A DNA stretch of 64,000 nt. Source: Lepidurus packardi (lineage: Eukaryota; Arthropoda; Branchiopoda; Notostraca; Triopsidae). A program made the translations under genes and the position numbers. Shown one piece after another: positions 25,391-37,289 of the stretch. Below the pieces are notes generated by a model, which worked only from the letters and a program-made list of their open reading frames with translations, did no database searches and was not told where the DNA came from. Each line of letters starts with the position of its first letter. Position 1 is the first letter of the stretch. The stretch spans positions 2,914,001 through 2,978,000 of the forward strand of contig JAKZAN010000005.1 of assembly GCA_023053545.1 (NCBI GenBank). The letters are read 5' to 3'.

Positions 25391-28300
25391 TACATCTTGA
25401 AAACTAAATTTCGGCTTCGGTCTCATGTGAGTAACCGAGGGTTACGTAGCTAAATCGGTCAAGAATGTGTAACACCAAAAGAAAGATGATTTATTGCAGG
25501 GCAGGCCTAAATAACGTAGACAAAGAATGGGTCAGAAAAAGACGCGGCAAAATGCCAAAGCTAAATCAGGGGGAAAAAAATCTGACAACTGCTATATTGT
25601 CTGCTGAGCTATCCTGTCTCGCCTGTAGCAAGTCGTAGGACAAGTTTTGAATCCCGACATTTCATTTAACCTGTCCCTGGAGGGCGTTGGCGGGGGTAGT
25701 GGATACTAAGGCCTAAATAGCACGCTTCCTTATATTACATTGCCGTTATGGAAGCAAGTTGAACGGTTCGTGAGCGTTACATAATCTCTTTACGTGCACT
25801 GACCCTTTGCATCTGGGTTTCTCAGAAAGAAAATTAGGATGCAATAGAAATTCACAACAAGAAAATTCCCATAAAATGAAAAAAAAATTCCCTAAACTGC
25901 ATTCGGTTCTGTTCACGGAATCTGGAGGTTCCTTCTCAGCCCGACGTATGTATGTGTATATTGTGCTGAGGAGCCCAGTTCCTCGCCCCATTTTCCTGTC
26001 AGGCATTCGTGCCAAGAAAACCCGAGTTTTACCATGAACGCAATTGCTACACACTTAACAAGGAAAACCTGTACGCTCCTAAGTCCCCTTAGCTCCTCCA
26101 TTCTCATTTCGACATAAGCGACGCTCAACTAATTCATGCATAAAACCATAAATTTACATAAACAATACGTTAGCATCAAACGCAAGCTAGTTTTCAAATC
26201 CTGTCAATTAAACTTTATAACCAATTTATTTTTTTAACACTGACCTTGATGGCATAACATAAGATTCCCGGAGGATTGGTTTTCCCCTGATCAGAATGTT
26301 TTAACTTTAAATGGCTCAATTATCACTTGACACCCAGAATCTATAAACAACACCGCCTTAATTTGTGCAGGCATACGTTGAACAGCAACGCGCTTGAATC
26401 ATCCGTGATGGACGTCAGCATAGCAACTAATGTAACGCTGCTCTCTCTCGGGCGAGCTACAGTGTCCCGGGCGATGTGCATCGCCACTTCCCTTCCTATT
26501 CGAGTCCGTTGTTGACCTCCAGTCCTGATCAGTAGATTTGCCACTCGAAACGTCGAATTGTCTTTCAAAAAAGAACATAAAGCGAAAAGATCACAGAGAA
26601 AAGGATGGCGATAAAACGGGCGCTTTTCGATCGCTGGACTATGAAACGAAGCAGAAAAACGCTTGTCAAGCGCATGAAAACTAGTTTGTTTTTTTACAAA
26701 AAGAGTATTTTACGACTTTGAAAGTTAGAGGTATTATCTAACAAAATTTACCCTACACACCTGTATGTAATTGCATTGAGGTATGAAAGAAAAATAACGT
26801 AAACGAGCTGAAACAGAAGAGTCATGAGGAAATAAATTGTCAATTAAGTGTTTTGGGAAGTACGCTTGAAATGATACAATGAAACAGATAGTAAACAGTT
26901 GTGAGACTGTTCAGCGTTTATGTACCTCCAAAAAAAGCATCCAAAAGAACACGTATCGTCGCGATAATCCTATTACTCACACGTGGAATTCTGTCATGCT
27001 GCAAACCAATTATAAGCAACGTATTATTGTTGGCGACCTCGTCAACAAAACTGGTTGGATACGAACGCCAAGGGTTGGGCTGTGTAATGACCAAAATTGC
27101 GCAATCCTTGGAAAAACTTGCTACACAGCTGTTTGAACAAAGGCCACTCAGATTGATTTACATGCTTGTGCCCTCACCCCGAAACTACTATCCAAATATC
27201 TACGTGCAGAATGAAAAAGAAAGGAGTACAACGTATTAACCAGGTGATATTTGCAAATCCCGATGCCATTTCTTGTTCAGTGTTCCAAATAAGGCACGCA
27301 GACATTTTATACGAAGTTTGTTTGAAAGTGCACTTTCATTTTCGGACAGCAAAAATCCCGTGACTTGAAACAAAAAGTGTTCTTGTGCAACTTCCAACCC
27401 TTCAGCTATTTCCGAGGTACAAACATTAATAAACAAAGCGCGCAAAAAAATCCGGCTATTTGTTTATTTCCTCCTGGTCTGCGCAAAATTTCTGGTGCAA
27501 ACGCTACCAATAACAGCAAAAGATGGCTGAAAAATTGAGACATCTCTAGCTGTTTCCTGTCTGATTACTCACGTTGACGGACTAATAGAGATAATGTAGG
27601 ATGCTGGCAGGGATTCTCATTGAGGACAGACTCCTGGCTTGAAAGAGAAGCGTTTAATCGAGTATCGTGAATCAGCAGTTTGCGGAGTATGAAAGAAGAA
27701 CCCCCCCAAAAGAGAAAAAGAAGTAGGAAGGGTTCACGAATGACCACAGGCGAGTGCGGACAATAGCCCGTGCACAATTGACTTTTGTCATTTGGTGATT
27801 CTGAACGAAAAGGCAACGACAGGCTTTGCCATGAACCTTTTGTTATAATGACTCGCTTCACGATAAAGAAGTTGCTGGTGGTAGCAAGGGTTTCGGACTT
27901 CTGGAACAAACTCTTGAAATTGTAAAAGACTTAGAAAATGAGACTTTCTTGGAAGTTACGCTCTTGATAGCCCTCCCACAACACGAAAAAAAATTCCTTG
28001 AGAACCAAGTTGCCAGCGAAACCGTTTTTTTTCACGCTCAGCAAGCGAAAGGGTTCAGGTTCAACTGCGCCGTAACGTCATTTGAAAGCTTCAAAATATT
28101 GTAGCAAAGTAAAGGCCCACCGAGAGGCGAATTAAGCCTGCTCATTGACGAAAGAAATTCTCTTTTCAAGGATTTCCAAGAAGGGCAAAGCTTTCCAGCC
28201 CCGTACACACACACCACCATTTTTTAAAGAATAACCATTAACTCTAACTAAATTTACTAGCAAAATGTGATTAATATAAATAAAAGATAAAATAAAATCA

Positions 28301-28597
28301 CCGAACATTTATTCATCGCACTTTTGTTTATTACAGTATACGCAAACTAAAGGCCCAATTCAAGAACAGACACAGTTGCAGCACTGAAACAATTGGCAGT
28401 AATCAATTTAACCAAGATTGGACCCTTAACAGCTGCTTGGATAAGCAGGAAAGAATAAAGGCAGAGAACAAGTTGTCGTCGTCAATTGCAAGTGCACCAT
28501 CTGATGAGAAACCTAAGCTATACTTCCCCATACGCGGTTTCATTCACGTAGCTCAACTATTCTACTACAAAATTGTCCTAAACTCCTTGTCTGACAT

Positions 28598-29327
28598 TTA
28601 AGCAGACCACAGAGCTTTCTTCAAGCGTTTCTGGTTGTTATTGATCGTGGTAACGGAAATCCACACACCAACTACTATAAAAACCAGAGCTGTAAGGTTT
28701 TGAATAACAGGCTGGACCACATTGGAATACCAATTACTGTACGTTCCGCTTACTAAAGTTACAGTAGCCAAGACACTCAATGTTGCACTTAGTACGGAAT
28801 GTAAAGCTTTGATTGTGACTGAACGAATACCGAATAGGAAATTGACAAAGGCATTATACTTCGTTGCTGCGCCTAATATCATTTGCGCAGCTAAAACTAT
28901 CACAGTAGCAAGTCCTGTAAGACCGTGCCATGAGGTAAAATGCTCTTTCTTATACATATTTTTGTTGGTATAAATGACATAGAAGCCCACTCCTGCCGCA
29001 ATGGCAGCAAGCCATTGGAGGGTCAAATGGATGGTAACAAACCAAGGTTTAAATTGTCTCGGAACCAGCGAGAATTGAGAGGAAAACAAGACCACTGCCT
29101 CATTCATCAAGAACAGAAACTAAAGATTTAAAAAAGGTCATATAACTTCCTTGTTACTTATTTTTAGTAGACAAATCAAAGAATCTCAACTGAGGACTTA
29201 CAGAAGTTGTCATAAGACTAGGATGCCACGTGAAGAAACTTGCATTCTGATAGGAAAGATATGCGATCAACAAGGTAACCGTGAATATGCACGAGTGGAG
29301 CAGAGTAAAGCTGAAGTCTGGAGACAT
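28598..29327 (-). CDS. Cytochrome b561 domain-containing protein (CYB561D2-like)
   Basis: Transmembrane electron carrier of the b561 family, which passes electrons across membranes, usually from ascorbate, and binds two haems. Two exons (29327-29202 and 29119-28598) give 215 residues, the size of CYB561D2. Five or six hydrophobic segments are visible. The four candidate haem-ligand histidines are His35 (TWHPSLM), His73 (TIHLTLQW), His107 (SWHGLTG) and His149 (ALHSVLS). The start MSPDFSFTLL is the first Met after an in-frame stop upstream. It is divergently paired with the REXO4-like gene, 431 bp away. Confidence 0.88.
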
Positions 29328-29758
29328 AATAGACGTACTTTTAGAATATCCACGACTGTTTTGTTTTCAAACTTCAACACGAACCCTCCGACCTCACCGC
29401 CTACGCAAACCGACCTTAAGACGGCGTTACAGCGCTTGGAATGCAAGCTGGGATTTTTTGCCTGTAATAAAATGCTTGTCGTTCTTAGCGCCTCCAGCGT
29501 CATGGTACGTAACTTCACCCAGCCAGCAACAGTATAGCCTATTTTAGTTCCGTGTGATGACGCTTGTGTCACTACCTGCAATAGTTGACGCTTTTCCCCA
29601 GCCTGAATAGCTGCAACAGGCTGAGTTTTCAGTTTCGGAGTTATTCGACGGTGAATTAACTACAAGCCACGAAGCCTCTTCCCTTGGGCTCTATTTTGTA
29701 CCCGTACGTCGCACTTTTGCTCTGTTTACATCGCCAAGAGAAAGATTCTGTGCTCAAA
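29328..29758. promoter_or_regulatory. Probable bidirectional promoter (b561 / REXO4-like)
   Basis: The 431 bp between two divergent start codons must hold both promoters and both 5' untranslated regions. I see no TATA box close to either start. No other gene fits here. Confidence 0.5.
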
Positions 29759-31424
29759 ATGGAAAATAAAGGTCAAGCAAAACATAAATGGATGTTCGAG
29801 GAGAACATGCGAGTGTCGAGTAAACCTAAAAAGAAACCTGTTTCCAGAAAAAGTGCTGCAAATCCTGCTGCAGAAATATATGCATCAGCAACATCAACGA
29901 CGAAAGCCAATGACGTTCAGGATTCTTCTGGCTTGAAAAAAGGGATCAAAATGAAACCAGTAAATGCTACCAGTACCACGTCAGCTAAGATTCCAGAAAA
30001 GCCCGAGGATATCTCTTCAAATTTGAAAAAAGCATCAGCAACATCAACGACGAAAGCCAATGACGTTCAGGATTCTTCTGGCTTGAAAAAAAGGATCAAA
30101 ATGAAACCAGTAAATGCTACCACGTCAGCTAAGATTCCAGAAAAGCCCGAGGATATCTCTTCAAATTTGAAAAAAGCATCAGCAACATCAACGACGAAAG
30201 CCAATGACGTTCAGGATTCTTCTGGCTTGAAAAAAGGGATCAAAATGAAACCAGTAAATGCTACCACGTCAGCTAAGATTCCAGAAAAGCCCGAGGATAT
30301 CTCTTCAAATTGGAAAAAACTGTTAGAGGTAGTTGTCACATAATATTAATACTTATTTGATAAACAATCCAATCGTTAATTAACTACTTAGACCATGCCT
30401 CCTCCAAGAGCTGTGGAAAGGAAAATGGAACCCCCTTATAGAACCAAGAAGAGACTTGGGATAACTGATGAAAAAACTCCAGCGTCCCCAACTACGTTAC
30501 AGCCTAATGAAAAATCGGCGATTGAAGTAGTCACTGAAGAGTCTGAAGAGATTTGGTTTGATGGCGTTGATGAGATCTTTCTTCAGTCTTCCAAAACCAC
30601 GAAATCCGAAAACGGTTCTACAGTTCTGCTGAAAAATAATGCGTATAAAGGATTAACCAAATATATTGCCATGGATTGTGAGATGGTGGGTGTCGGCCGT
30701 AATAACGAAAGCATCGTCGCGCGGGTCTCATTAGTAAACCAGTATGGTCACGCCATATACGACAAATATGTGGAACCCGGTGAGAAAGTGACTAATTATC
30801 GCACTCATGTGAGTGGGATCCGACCTTCTGATTTGACGAATGGTACGTTATTATTCAAAATCCCCAGAGCAGCACAATTAATGAGACCGTTATCTTACAG
30901 CTGTTGAATTTGGCGTTGTGCAAGCCGAAGTTGCGAAATTATTGAAAGGGAGAATACTCGTAGGCCATGCATTGAAACACGATCTTGATGTTCTCTTTCT
31001 AAATCATCCAGCCCGTAACACTCGCGACACAGCCAAGTATATAGTCACTACCGAAAAACTGTATTTTTCCATATTTAACATTTTTCCAACATTTTTCTTA
31101 GTTACAAAGGATTCCGTGCGTTGATAGGCGGAGCGACGCCCTCGTTAAAAATATTAGCGTCCCAGTTACTTGGGATAAGCATCCAGTCAGGCGAGCACAG
31201 TTCTGTAAGCGACTTATCTTCATTTTGCCTTCCTACGAAATCGTATATCTAAATTACCATCACAGGTCCAAGACGCCCAAGCTGCCATGAGGCTGTATAC
31301 CATGTTCCGACAAAAATGGGAAGAGGACCGTAACCAATTTAAGAAAACGCAACAGGAGCGCAAAAAGGCTCGTCAATTAAAAAAGAAGGAAAGTAAGCAG
31401 AAAAAGTCGAAGGCAGAAACGTGA
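29759..31424 (+). CDS. REXO4-like DEDDh 3'-5' exonuclease
   Basis: Nuclear/nucleolar RNA exonuclease 4 family, linked to rRNA processing. Exons 29759-30328, 30392-30842, 30901-31036, 31102-31204 and 31266-31424 give 472 residues. The exonuclease core shows ExoI (AMDCEMVGVG), ExoII (VGHALKHDLDVLFL) and ExoIII (GEHSSVQDAQAAMRLY), so the D/E, D, D and H catalytic residues are all present. The C-terminus is Lys-rich, as is common for nucleolar proteins. The start at 29759 (MENKGQAKHKW) is the first ATG in the frame. The N-terminal half is unusual: three tandem copies of a unit of about 48 residues (ASATSTTKANDVQDSS...) precede the core. Confidence 0.88.
29882..30319 (+). repeat. Coding tandem repeat (3 units of 144-150 bp)
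   Basis: Units begin at 29882, 30032 and 30176, each starting GCATCAGCAACATCAACGAC. They are nearly identical; the first unit has an extra 6 nt (two codons). They encode a Lys/Ser/Thr-rich unit in the REXO4-like protein. Near identity at DNA level suggests recent expansion or ongoing conversion, and copy number may vary in the population. Confidence 0.9.
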
Positions 31425-32045
31425 AACGGAACGGTTAATTTGACCAGCGTTAAATATGATTGATTTTTGTAATGAGCGTTATTGCGATTACATTAACAGA
31501 CACCCAAACATGACATTGTTTTCAAAGTCGAAACTTGAATATCTAATTGATCTTCGAAGATAGTGCAAGAAGGAGGATTTCTAAGATTGATATTAATGTT
31601 ACTGGCGTAGCATTAAAGGTGAGAACCAAATCATTCCCCTTTCTTAAACAGGGCTGTGTAAGAGTTATAGAAGGGGGGCATTATAATGAAAAGATTTGGA
31701 GTAACTCACAGAACGGAAACCCGTTTCCTTATTTTCCATTATTTAGTTTGCTATTGTTGAAAAGCAGAGAAAGCCGGATAATTTCTTTAAATAACAAGGC
31801 TAAAGAAATAAGTTGAAGCTAAGTAAACGAAACAACGAAAAAATTCACGACACCAATATTGTAAAAAGAACGAAACGATATTCACTTCTTTACACAGCCC
31901 TTTTTTCATGGCAGACCTTAAAACCGGACCACGGAAAATCTTCAGTTCCCAGGTACTTGCAGCATTCACAGCTTTCTACCAAAACTGCCTCCACATACAC
32001 TAACAAAACTTACCTCCGCCATTACAAGTTTTGTTGTTTCGTTTT
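31425..32045. other. Convergent 3' flanks (REXO4-like and pHCl-like)
   Basis: 621 bp between two stop codons that face each other. AT-rich, with no convincing gene. It should carry both 3' untranslated regions. Confidence 0.5.
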
Positions 32046-35000
32046 TCATATGTAAGTTCCAAAAACTGCCCAATAAATTGCGTTCAAAAGAGCAAAAAGT
32101 GCCGGGAATAAAATCCGGGAACAGCGATCTATGTACACAGCCCGGGCCCGTGCGCGTTGGGCTGGAGTCAAACTTGGAGGACGAGGTGGGGCTCCCGTTA
32201 GCATCCTCGCATTTTCCTATGTTACGCAGCAGAAAAGAAAAGAAAAATAACAATAAAGGGGATTTAAAGTGTGTTGCATTAGAAGCGGGGTACGAATTGG
32301 TACTTTCGCGGCGAGGTCAAATAGTCTGTCTTGCTTCGGTGGCTCTCCGGGTTTGGGCCCATCCGAGTCTCCCAGGACTATGTTAACTAGGCAATATTCC
32401 ATCAGTGCCATGAAGACGAATCTGAAAAAAAGAAGATAAAACAGAAAGATGGTGGAGAACTTTGGTTTCTCTTTCTGGACTTAAAACTGAGATTTACATG
32501 GTGCATGTGGACATAAAAGCGTCAACAGCTTTCAGATAAGAAACCGGAGGCAATGAAGCTTGCGACTTGGCGTGTTGAGTAGAAAGAGTCAATAATGACG
32601 TTACACCCAGAGTCACGCGCGCCGGAGCTACTTCGGGCTTAATCCAGAACGACACCCACTAAGCCAACAGAAAGGTATTAGGATACCTTGCCAACATTTG
32701 CTTCCTTTACACAGAGTCGAGCTTATGGCAAAAATGCAACTTATAGTGCAACACAATATCAAGCTAGTATACAAAGAAGGAAGAAGGCATTTCGATCTTT
32801 AATCGATCCAAACGGCATAAATGCTGAATTGCTTCGACATGGTACTCTTATCAGAGCCATTAAGATTTGATCTTTTTCTTCGTCTTTTGTCCTTTTATGC
32901 AAGAGTGAAGTTTTCAACCCTTTTTGGGGGGAGGGGGTGGGGGGAGAGTACTCAGCTAATAATTAACTTACCGACATGATGACAATAAGGCAAGTGGGAA
33001 TGTAAGTGTGGAAGAGATAATATCCAAGTCTGCGTTTGAGAACAAATACCACCTCCAGGCAAGTGAAGTTTCCTGTAGGACCGAAGCAAACATTATTTAT
33101 GTAAAAGAAGGACTCGTTCCGTGGAACAAGCTTGTACAGGAAGTATACTTTACCCGTGGAATAAACTTGCGTGCAATCGTTGGTATAATTGTTAACGAGT
33201 TGGAGCTGCGGTAGTTCAATCTTGTCATCGACGGCCAAGGGAACTTCAGCGTCAAAGATAAATACAAGATCGTCGGTCGTGTGAGAAACTGCCAAAGAGG
33301 ATTGCAATGAAGCATTATATGCTGGGAGTCCGGGAATTTTGAAAAAGAAAGCGAAGGCAATCCCAAATTGCCTAGCTCTGCTTTCCTTATAGGGATCATA
33401 GGGATTATTGATTTGTTGACATAGCGGTGTCGGACTGGGGCAAACAGCTTTTCATTAAGTAATTAAATATAAGTTCGACTTACTACTTTCCATCTGTAAT
33501 TTGCACTCCTGGGTATCTGTAAAGAGAAAAGAACGTAAAATAAATGACAAAAAGACTGGTACGAGGAAAATGTACCATGTGGGTAGAGGGCAAAGTTCAT
33601 CGCACAGGATAAAGTTAATGTTAACCTTAAAAAGAAAAATATAATAATTAATTAGGTGGTGTTAGATAGAGAAACGTAGATAGAATTAAAGTACTTGACC
33701 ATGTAGAGAATCCGTCTGTCTTTATATAGCCATAAGTAATGATTAGGAATTGTCATGGTTTGGAAGTGAACTTGCTTGGCGTTTTTAAAGTAAGAATCCG
33801 GTCGCCACATTGCCTTGAGCCATTCTATTTCTAGTAACCTAGTAAAATATAATATTAAAAGAAGGAAATTAGTTCACAGGCTGACATTCCAACTCAAAAC
33901 TGATTTTTTGTAGCTTTCCTGTTTTGCCGTACAGCATTAAAAATTCATACGTTGACGGGTCTTTTAATTTCTATGCAAAAGCTCTTTTTTTAGTTCTCTT
34001 CTTCATTTACTTCCGTTTTTTTCGCTAAAAACTGACTTGCCTAACGTCCGTAACGGAGTTCGTCAATCTGCCCAGATAAGTTTGCCTCTTAAAAAAAAGA
34101 ATTCCTTGTAGTCGTGGGTCTGACTTATTTTCTTGTAAGTAAACTCATTATCTCGCAGCTTTAAGACCCATACGATGCCTTCCTCTTTTTTACACCAACT
34201 CGATAGCTTTTCTCGGTCCAAAAAATTCTTGTTGTTCCTTTCGCACTTAACTAAAAAAATAAAACAAAAAAGAATTGGTTCCTTTATACGGCCCCATAAT
34301 CAGCTCCATCAAGAGGTCCTCACAGTACCGCCAACTGGTCATCTTGGTTCCGCTCGTGCTCTCTCAATGTGGAATGTAATTCGGAGATAAGGCACGGAGC
34401 CTTATTTTTGTTCTCTCTGGCTTTTCTCCCTAGCGCTCCCATTTCCTGCTCAACTAAAAGGGTTTTTCTTTTCCTTTTAAGCGCAAAATGATGAGCATAA
34501 GAGCGACCAGACATATCGAAGAGGGGCGGGATCCCACCCGATTTTCCTCTGCCAAATCTTCCGTTTCCAGTTTCTTGGTTTTGCTTCACTCAATTCTAAA
34601 AACTTGGGATGGACAATAGGCGTTCTGCGTACGTGTTCCAAGTAAAAGGGATGGGAAGAACTTGGCAACTAAACGAGGACAATATAACCATATTTTTTCT
34701 CTCTCTCTCTCATAAGGAGTATTCTATTTAGGAATCTTGATCAATGTGCCTGTGCTTCTTTGACGTTCCTCAGAAAGGTCTCCCCCTCCCCTCCTCCCAC
34801 CCTTTGAAAAGGTGTTCGTGAATGTTTTAAGGGGCCGAACGTGTTCGAAAGCTCAGCCGTCTCTTTCGCCTCAAGAGGCGTCCAAACACTCGTAAGTTCC
34901 CATTTTTAACCACAAGATCTCTTCATGGCGTGGAGGCAAAGAGATCAGAAAAGCATCGATCCCATCAAACGCCCACCAGACACGGCACACATACGGACTT

Positions 35001-37289
35001 TTACTTCAAAAGAATAAAGGACTCTTGCTTCTTCGTCTTAGTTCCCTCAGAAGAGGTCTTAAAGTGGCAAATCACGCATAGATGCTGTTCTACAAAGCTT
35101 CGATGAACTTGCCTAGCTAACTCTAAATATAGTCTTGCGAAACTTCTACTTGATTTCATTCTTTCATAAGCCACCTAATAATGATTGAAATAAAAAGTCG
35201 CATTACCGGTAGTCTGTCGTCATATTTTCAGGAAAGCGAAGACGATGGTCTCTCCAAGTTTGCGCGAAAAAAATGTCGGCAGCATAGGTCTGCAAGATAA
35301 AATGTCACAGCATCATTATTCAAATTTTTTTTTAAAGCGTTATTTTTAAAATTGTTTTTTAGACCACGGCTTAAGTGACTAACGTCGAGTGTTTGAGTAA
35401 AAAACAAAATATAAAGAATACGAAAGAAAATTATCATTTCGGGTAGTGTGATTAATAAAATTTTTTGAACAGTCCAACGCACTTTTAATTTACAAGAGGT
35501 AAGTTTTTCTTTTGCATAACAAAGGAAATCTTCTCGAAAATCTTGTAGTTTGCAGCTTTCCGCCTCAACGAACTTAATATACGGCAGTTTAAGCCTAACC
35601 ATGGCCGGTAGTCCCTGGGTAGATGTAGGAAGACTGAGCTGTGTTAGGAATGGTTGGATTAACTTTATGTGTCAAATAAATCGACATTAGACCAGATCGG
35701 CCTGCCACTTCCCTATTATATCTCACATTAACATTCCCGCAAATATTAACACACACATGCACTGTTGCCCACACAAAATACGGTTTCGACACTGGTAAAT
35801 AATTGTCTGCGTGAGTAATTTTTGCCTGGCTGTCACACATAAAAACTGCAGCTGGCTATTTATCTTACTACCCGACTTTCAACACTGCAAATAAAACAAC
35901 AACTAAAAAACCATCGTGTACTATCCCGTCTAAAAGCAAGAAATAGCAATCAAGCGTAGTAAGACCAAGCCGGAGCAACGCTACGAGTCCCCGTTAAGGC
36001 CGGAGTAACGCTACGAGTCCCCGTTAACGAGCGAGTGTGTTGGTTACTTGTCCCTTTCCATTGCTGCGTCGTTGCACCATTGGTATTAGTGTTAGTGTTA
36101 TAAATTAGTGTTAGTGCTATTAATTAGTGTTATAAATTAGTGTTAGTGTTATAAATTTCTGCCTGGTCTTTTTAGAGAACATCGACAGCTTTTATTTCGA
36201 AAGACAGTACGTTTTATGCCAATAAGGAGGTCTTGTATTATAAAATTACTTATCATTATAGTATATGGAAGCACTTCACTCATGAAATGTGTAAAGCCAC
36301 AAAATATTAAAAGGCGTTACAATAGTAAACTGTAACAAGAAATTCCGAATCTTTAACGCCCTATCCTGTGCCCAAAGTACTATCAAACGAGGGCTCCCCC
36401 AATGTTACATCGGCCTGCTTTTCCACCCGACGAAATGATGCTGTAATGAATAATGAACAGCAAGCGAACAAACAGTTCTTATGTCCGGGAAACCTATCTC
36501 CGGCTTGCTTTTTACTTCATTTGGTAGCTGCTTTGTTATGGACAGAAAAAAATCTCAACTCTGGGAAATAAATTTCCCAAGGCAAAAAAACAAACAAAAA
36601 AACTTCTGGGCCCTTTTCATAGCTAATAGAAAGCTTTGCCATGACAGCTATCCCGGTTTTTACTCATACGGAGTAAAAAAAAAATAAGGAGCCGTATAAT
36701 GGAGCGAAAATTGTGTCAGATAATAGAAGATGGATGACGTGTCAATACAGCTACTCACCATCGAGTTTTCGTTGATGGAATCGAGACCCATGACCGTCAC
36801 GTGGAATTCTACTGTCGTCGGTTGCCCGCTGACTTTTGGCGGCCGCATTTTATCATATGTCTTATCTTCGGGCATAATGTCTGCCAACTCCAAGGCGCAC
36901 GTTCCACTAAAGTGAAGGATGAATGGTGTTACCCCTTATGAGATTTGTCACTTTACTAAGACAAAAAATTGCTTTTTCACCTGAGAATGAATGCGATCTT
37001 CATGACCGTCCACCAGCTTTTATGACAAGCCATCTTTCCGATGCAATGAACGTAGAATTGGACGTGGAAGACGACAGCCCCCCAAAAGGAAAAAGAAGAC
37101 GTTTCCGCTAATAGCAGTCAGAGCAAGCCAGGATATGGCGGAATTGCTGGCTTGCCTTTCGTAATGAGCTAGCAAGGGGCGGGTTAATTACACTCTCGCT
37201 TGCTGATGACGTATATGATGGCCAGAAAAGCTGCAGAAGAAATGAAGGAAAAAGAAAAGATGACCAAAGTACAACCCCCCAAATCCCAT
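32046..37289 (-). CDS. Cys-loop ligand-gated chloride channel, pHCl-like
   Basis: Subunit of a pentameric anion channel. Eleven exons (37289-37192, 36906-36759, 35289-35207, 33838-33695, 33625-33576, 33516-33484, 33288-33154, 33072-32972, 32658-32498, 32421-32304, 32216-32046) give 413 residues. Loop motifs include IFFAQTWRDHRLRFPENMT and WRPDSYFKNAKQVHFQTM. The Cys-loop is C(13)C (CAMNFALYPHDTQEC), and a second pair, CTQVYSTGNFTC, is typical of GluCl/glycine/pHCl types. M1 is RRLGYYLFHTYIPTCLIVIM. M2 is preceded by PARV, a mark of anion selectivity, then TLGVTSLLTLSTQ. The M3-M4 loop is short. M4 is RCSRILFPALFALLNAIYWA. The sequence style matches arthropod pHCl and its relatives more than GABA receptors; ligand or pH gating is inferred. 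The first exon (signal peptide MGFGGLYFGHLFFFLHFF) is the least certain. Confidence 0.85.
32925..32947 (+). other. G-rich tract with quadruplex potential
   Basis: Three G runs of six, five and six bases separated by single A and T bases, inside an intron of the pHCl-like gene. On the transcript strand it is C-rich, close to a donor site. It could form a G-quadruplex or i-motif. Function unknown. Confidence 0.5.
35969..36028 (+). repeat. 30-bp tandem duplication in pHCl intron
   Basis: Two adjacent copies of a 30-mer starting GCCGGAGCAACGCTACGAGT, differing at one internal base and at the last base. It lies in the intron between the second and third coding exons. Confidence 0.85.
36085..36157 (+). 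repeat. AT-rich 19-bp tandem repeat in pHCl intron
   Basis: Three units of the form ATTAGTGTTAGTGTTATAA plus one shortened unit of 13 bp, in the same intron as the 30-bp duplication. A simple minisatellite. Confidence 0.85.

Larger units (their letters stand above)
20796..28597. other. Long gene-poor region upstream of domeless-like gene
   Basis: About 7.8 kb between the start of the domeless-like gene and the stop of the cytochrome b561 gene. It should contain the domeless promoter, possibly a non-coding first exon, and the b561 3' flank; poly(A) signals in minus orientation (TTTATT) lie near 28306 and 28326. The 26400-26520 stretch is locally GC-rich with a CRE-like GACGTCAG and could be a distal promoter. 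The open frame at 21222-21611 has no domain I recognise. A hairpin, a pogo/Tigger relic and three STAT-type sites are listed separately. Confidence 0.5.

Noticed and set aside
25590..25660. tRNA-like block with a good A box (TAGCTCAGCAG, minus strand)
   Set aside because: No B box or acceptor stem at the right distance, so a tRNA gene is not supported.
33289..33430. Extension of the pHCl exon upstream to include about 45 more residues
   Set aside because: Using the acceptor at 33289 gives the conserved KLQMES-ISHTTDDLVF junction; the longer reading inserts residues no family member has.
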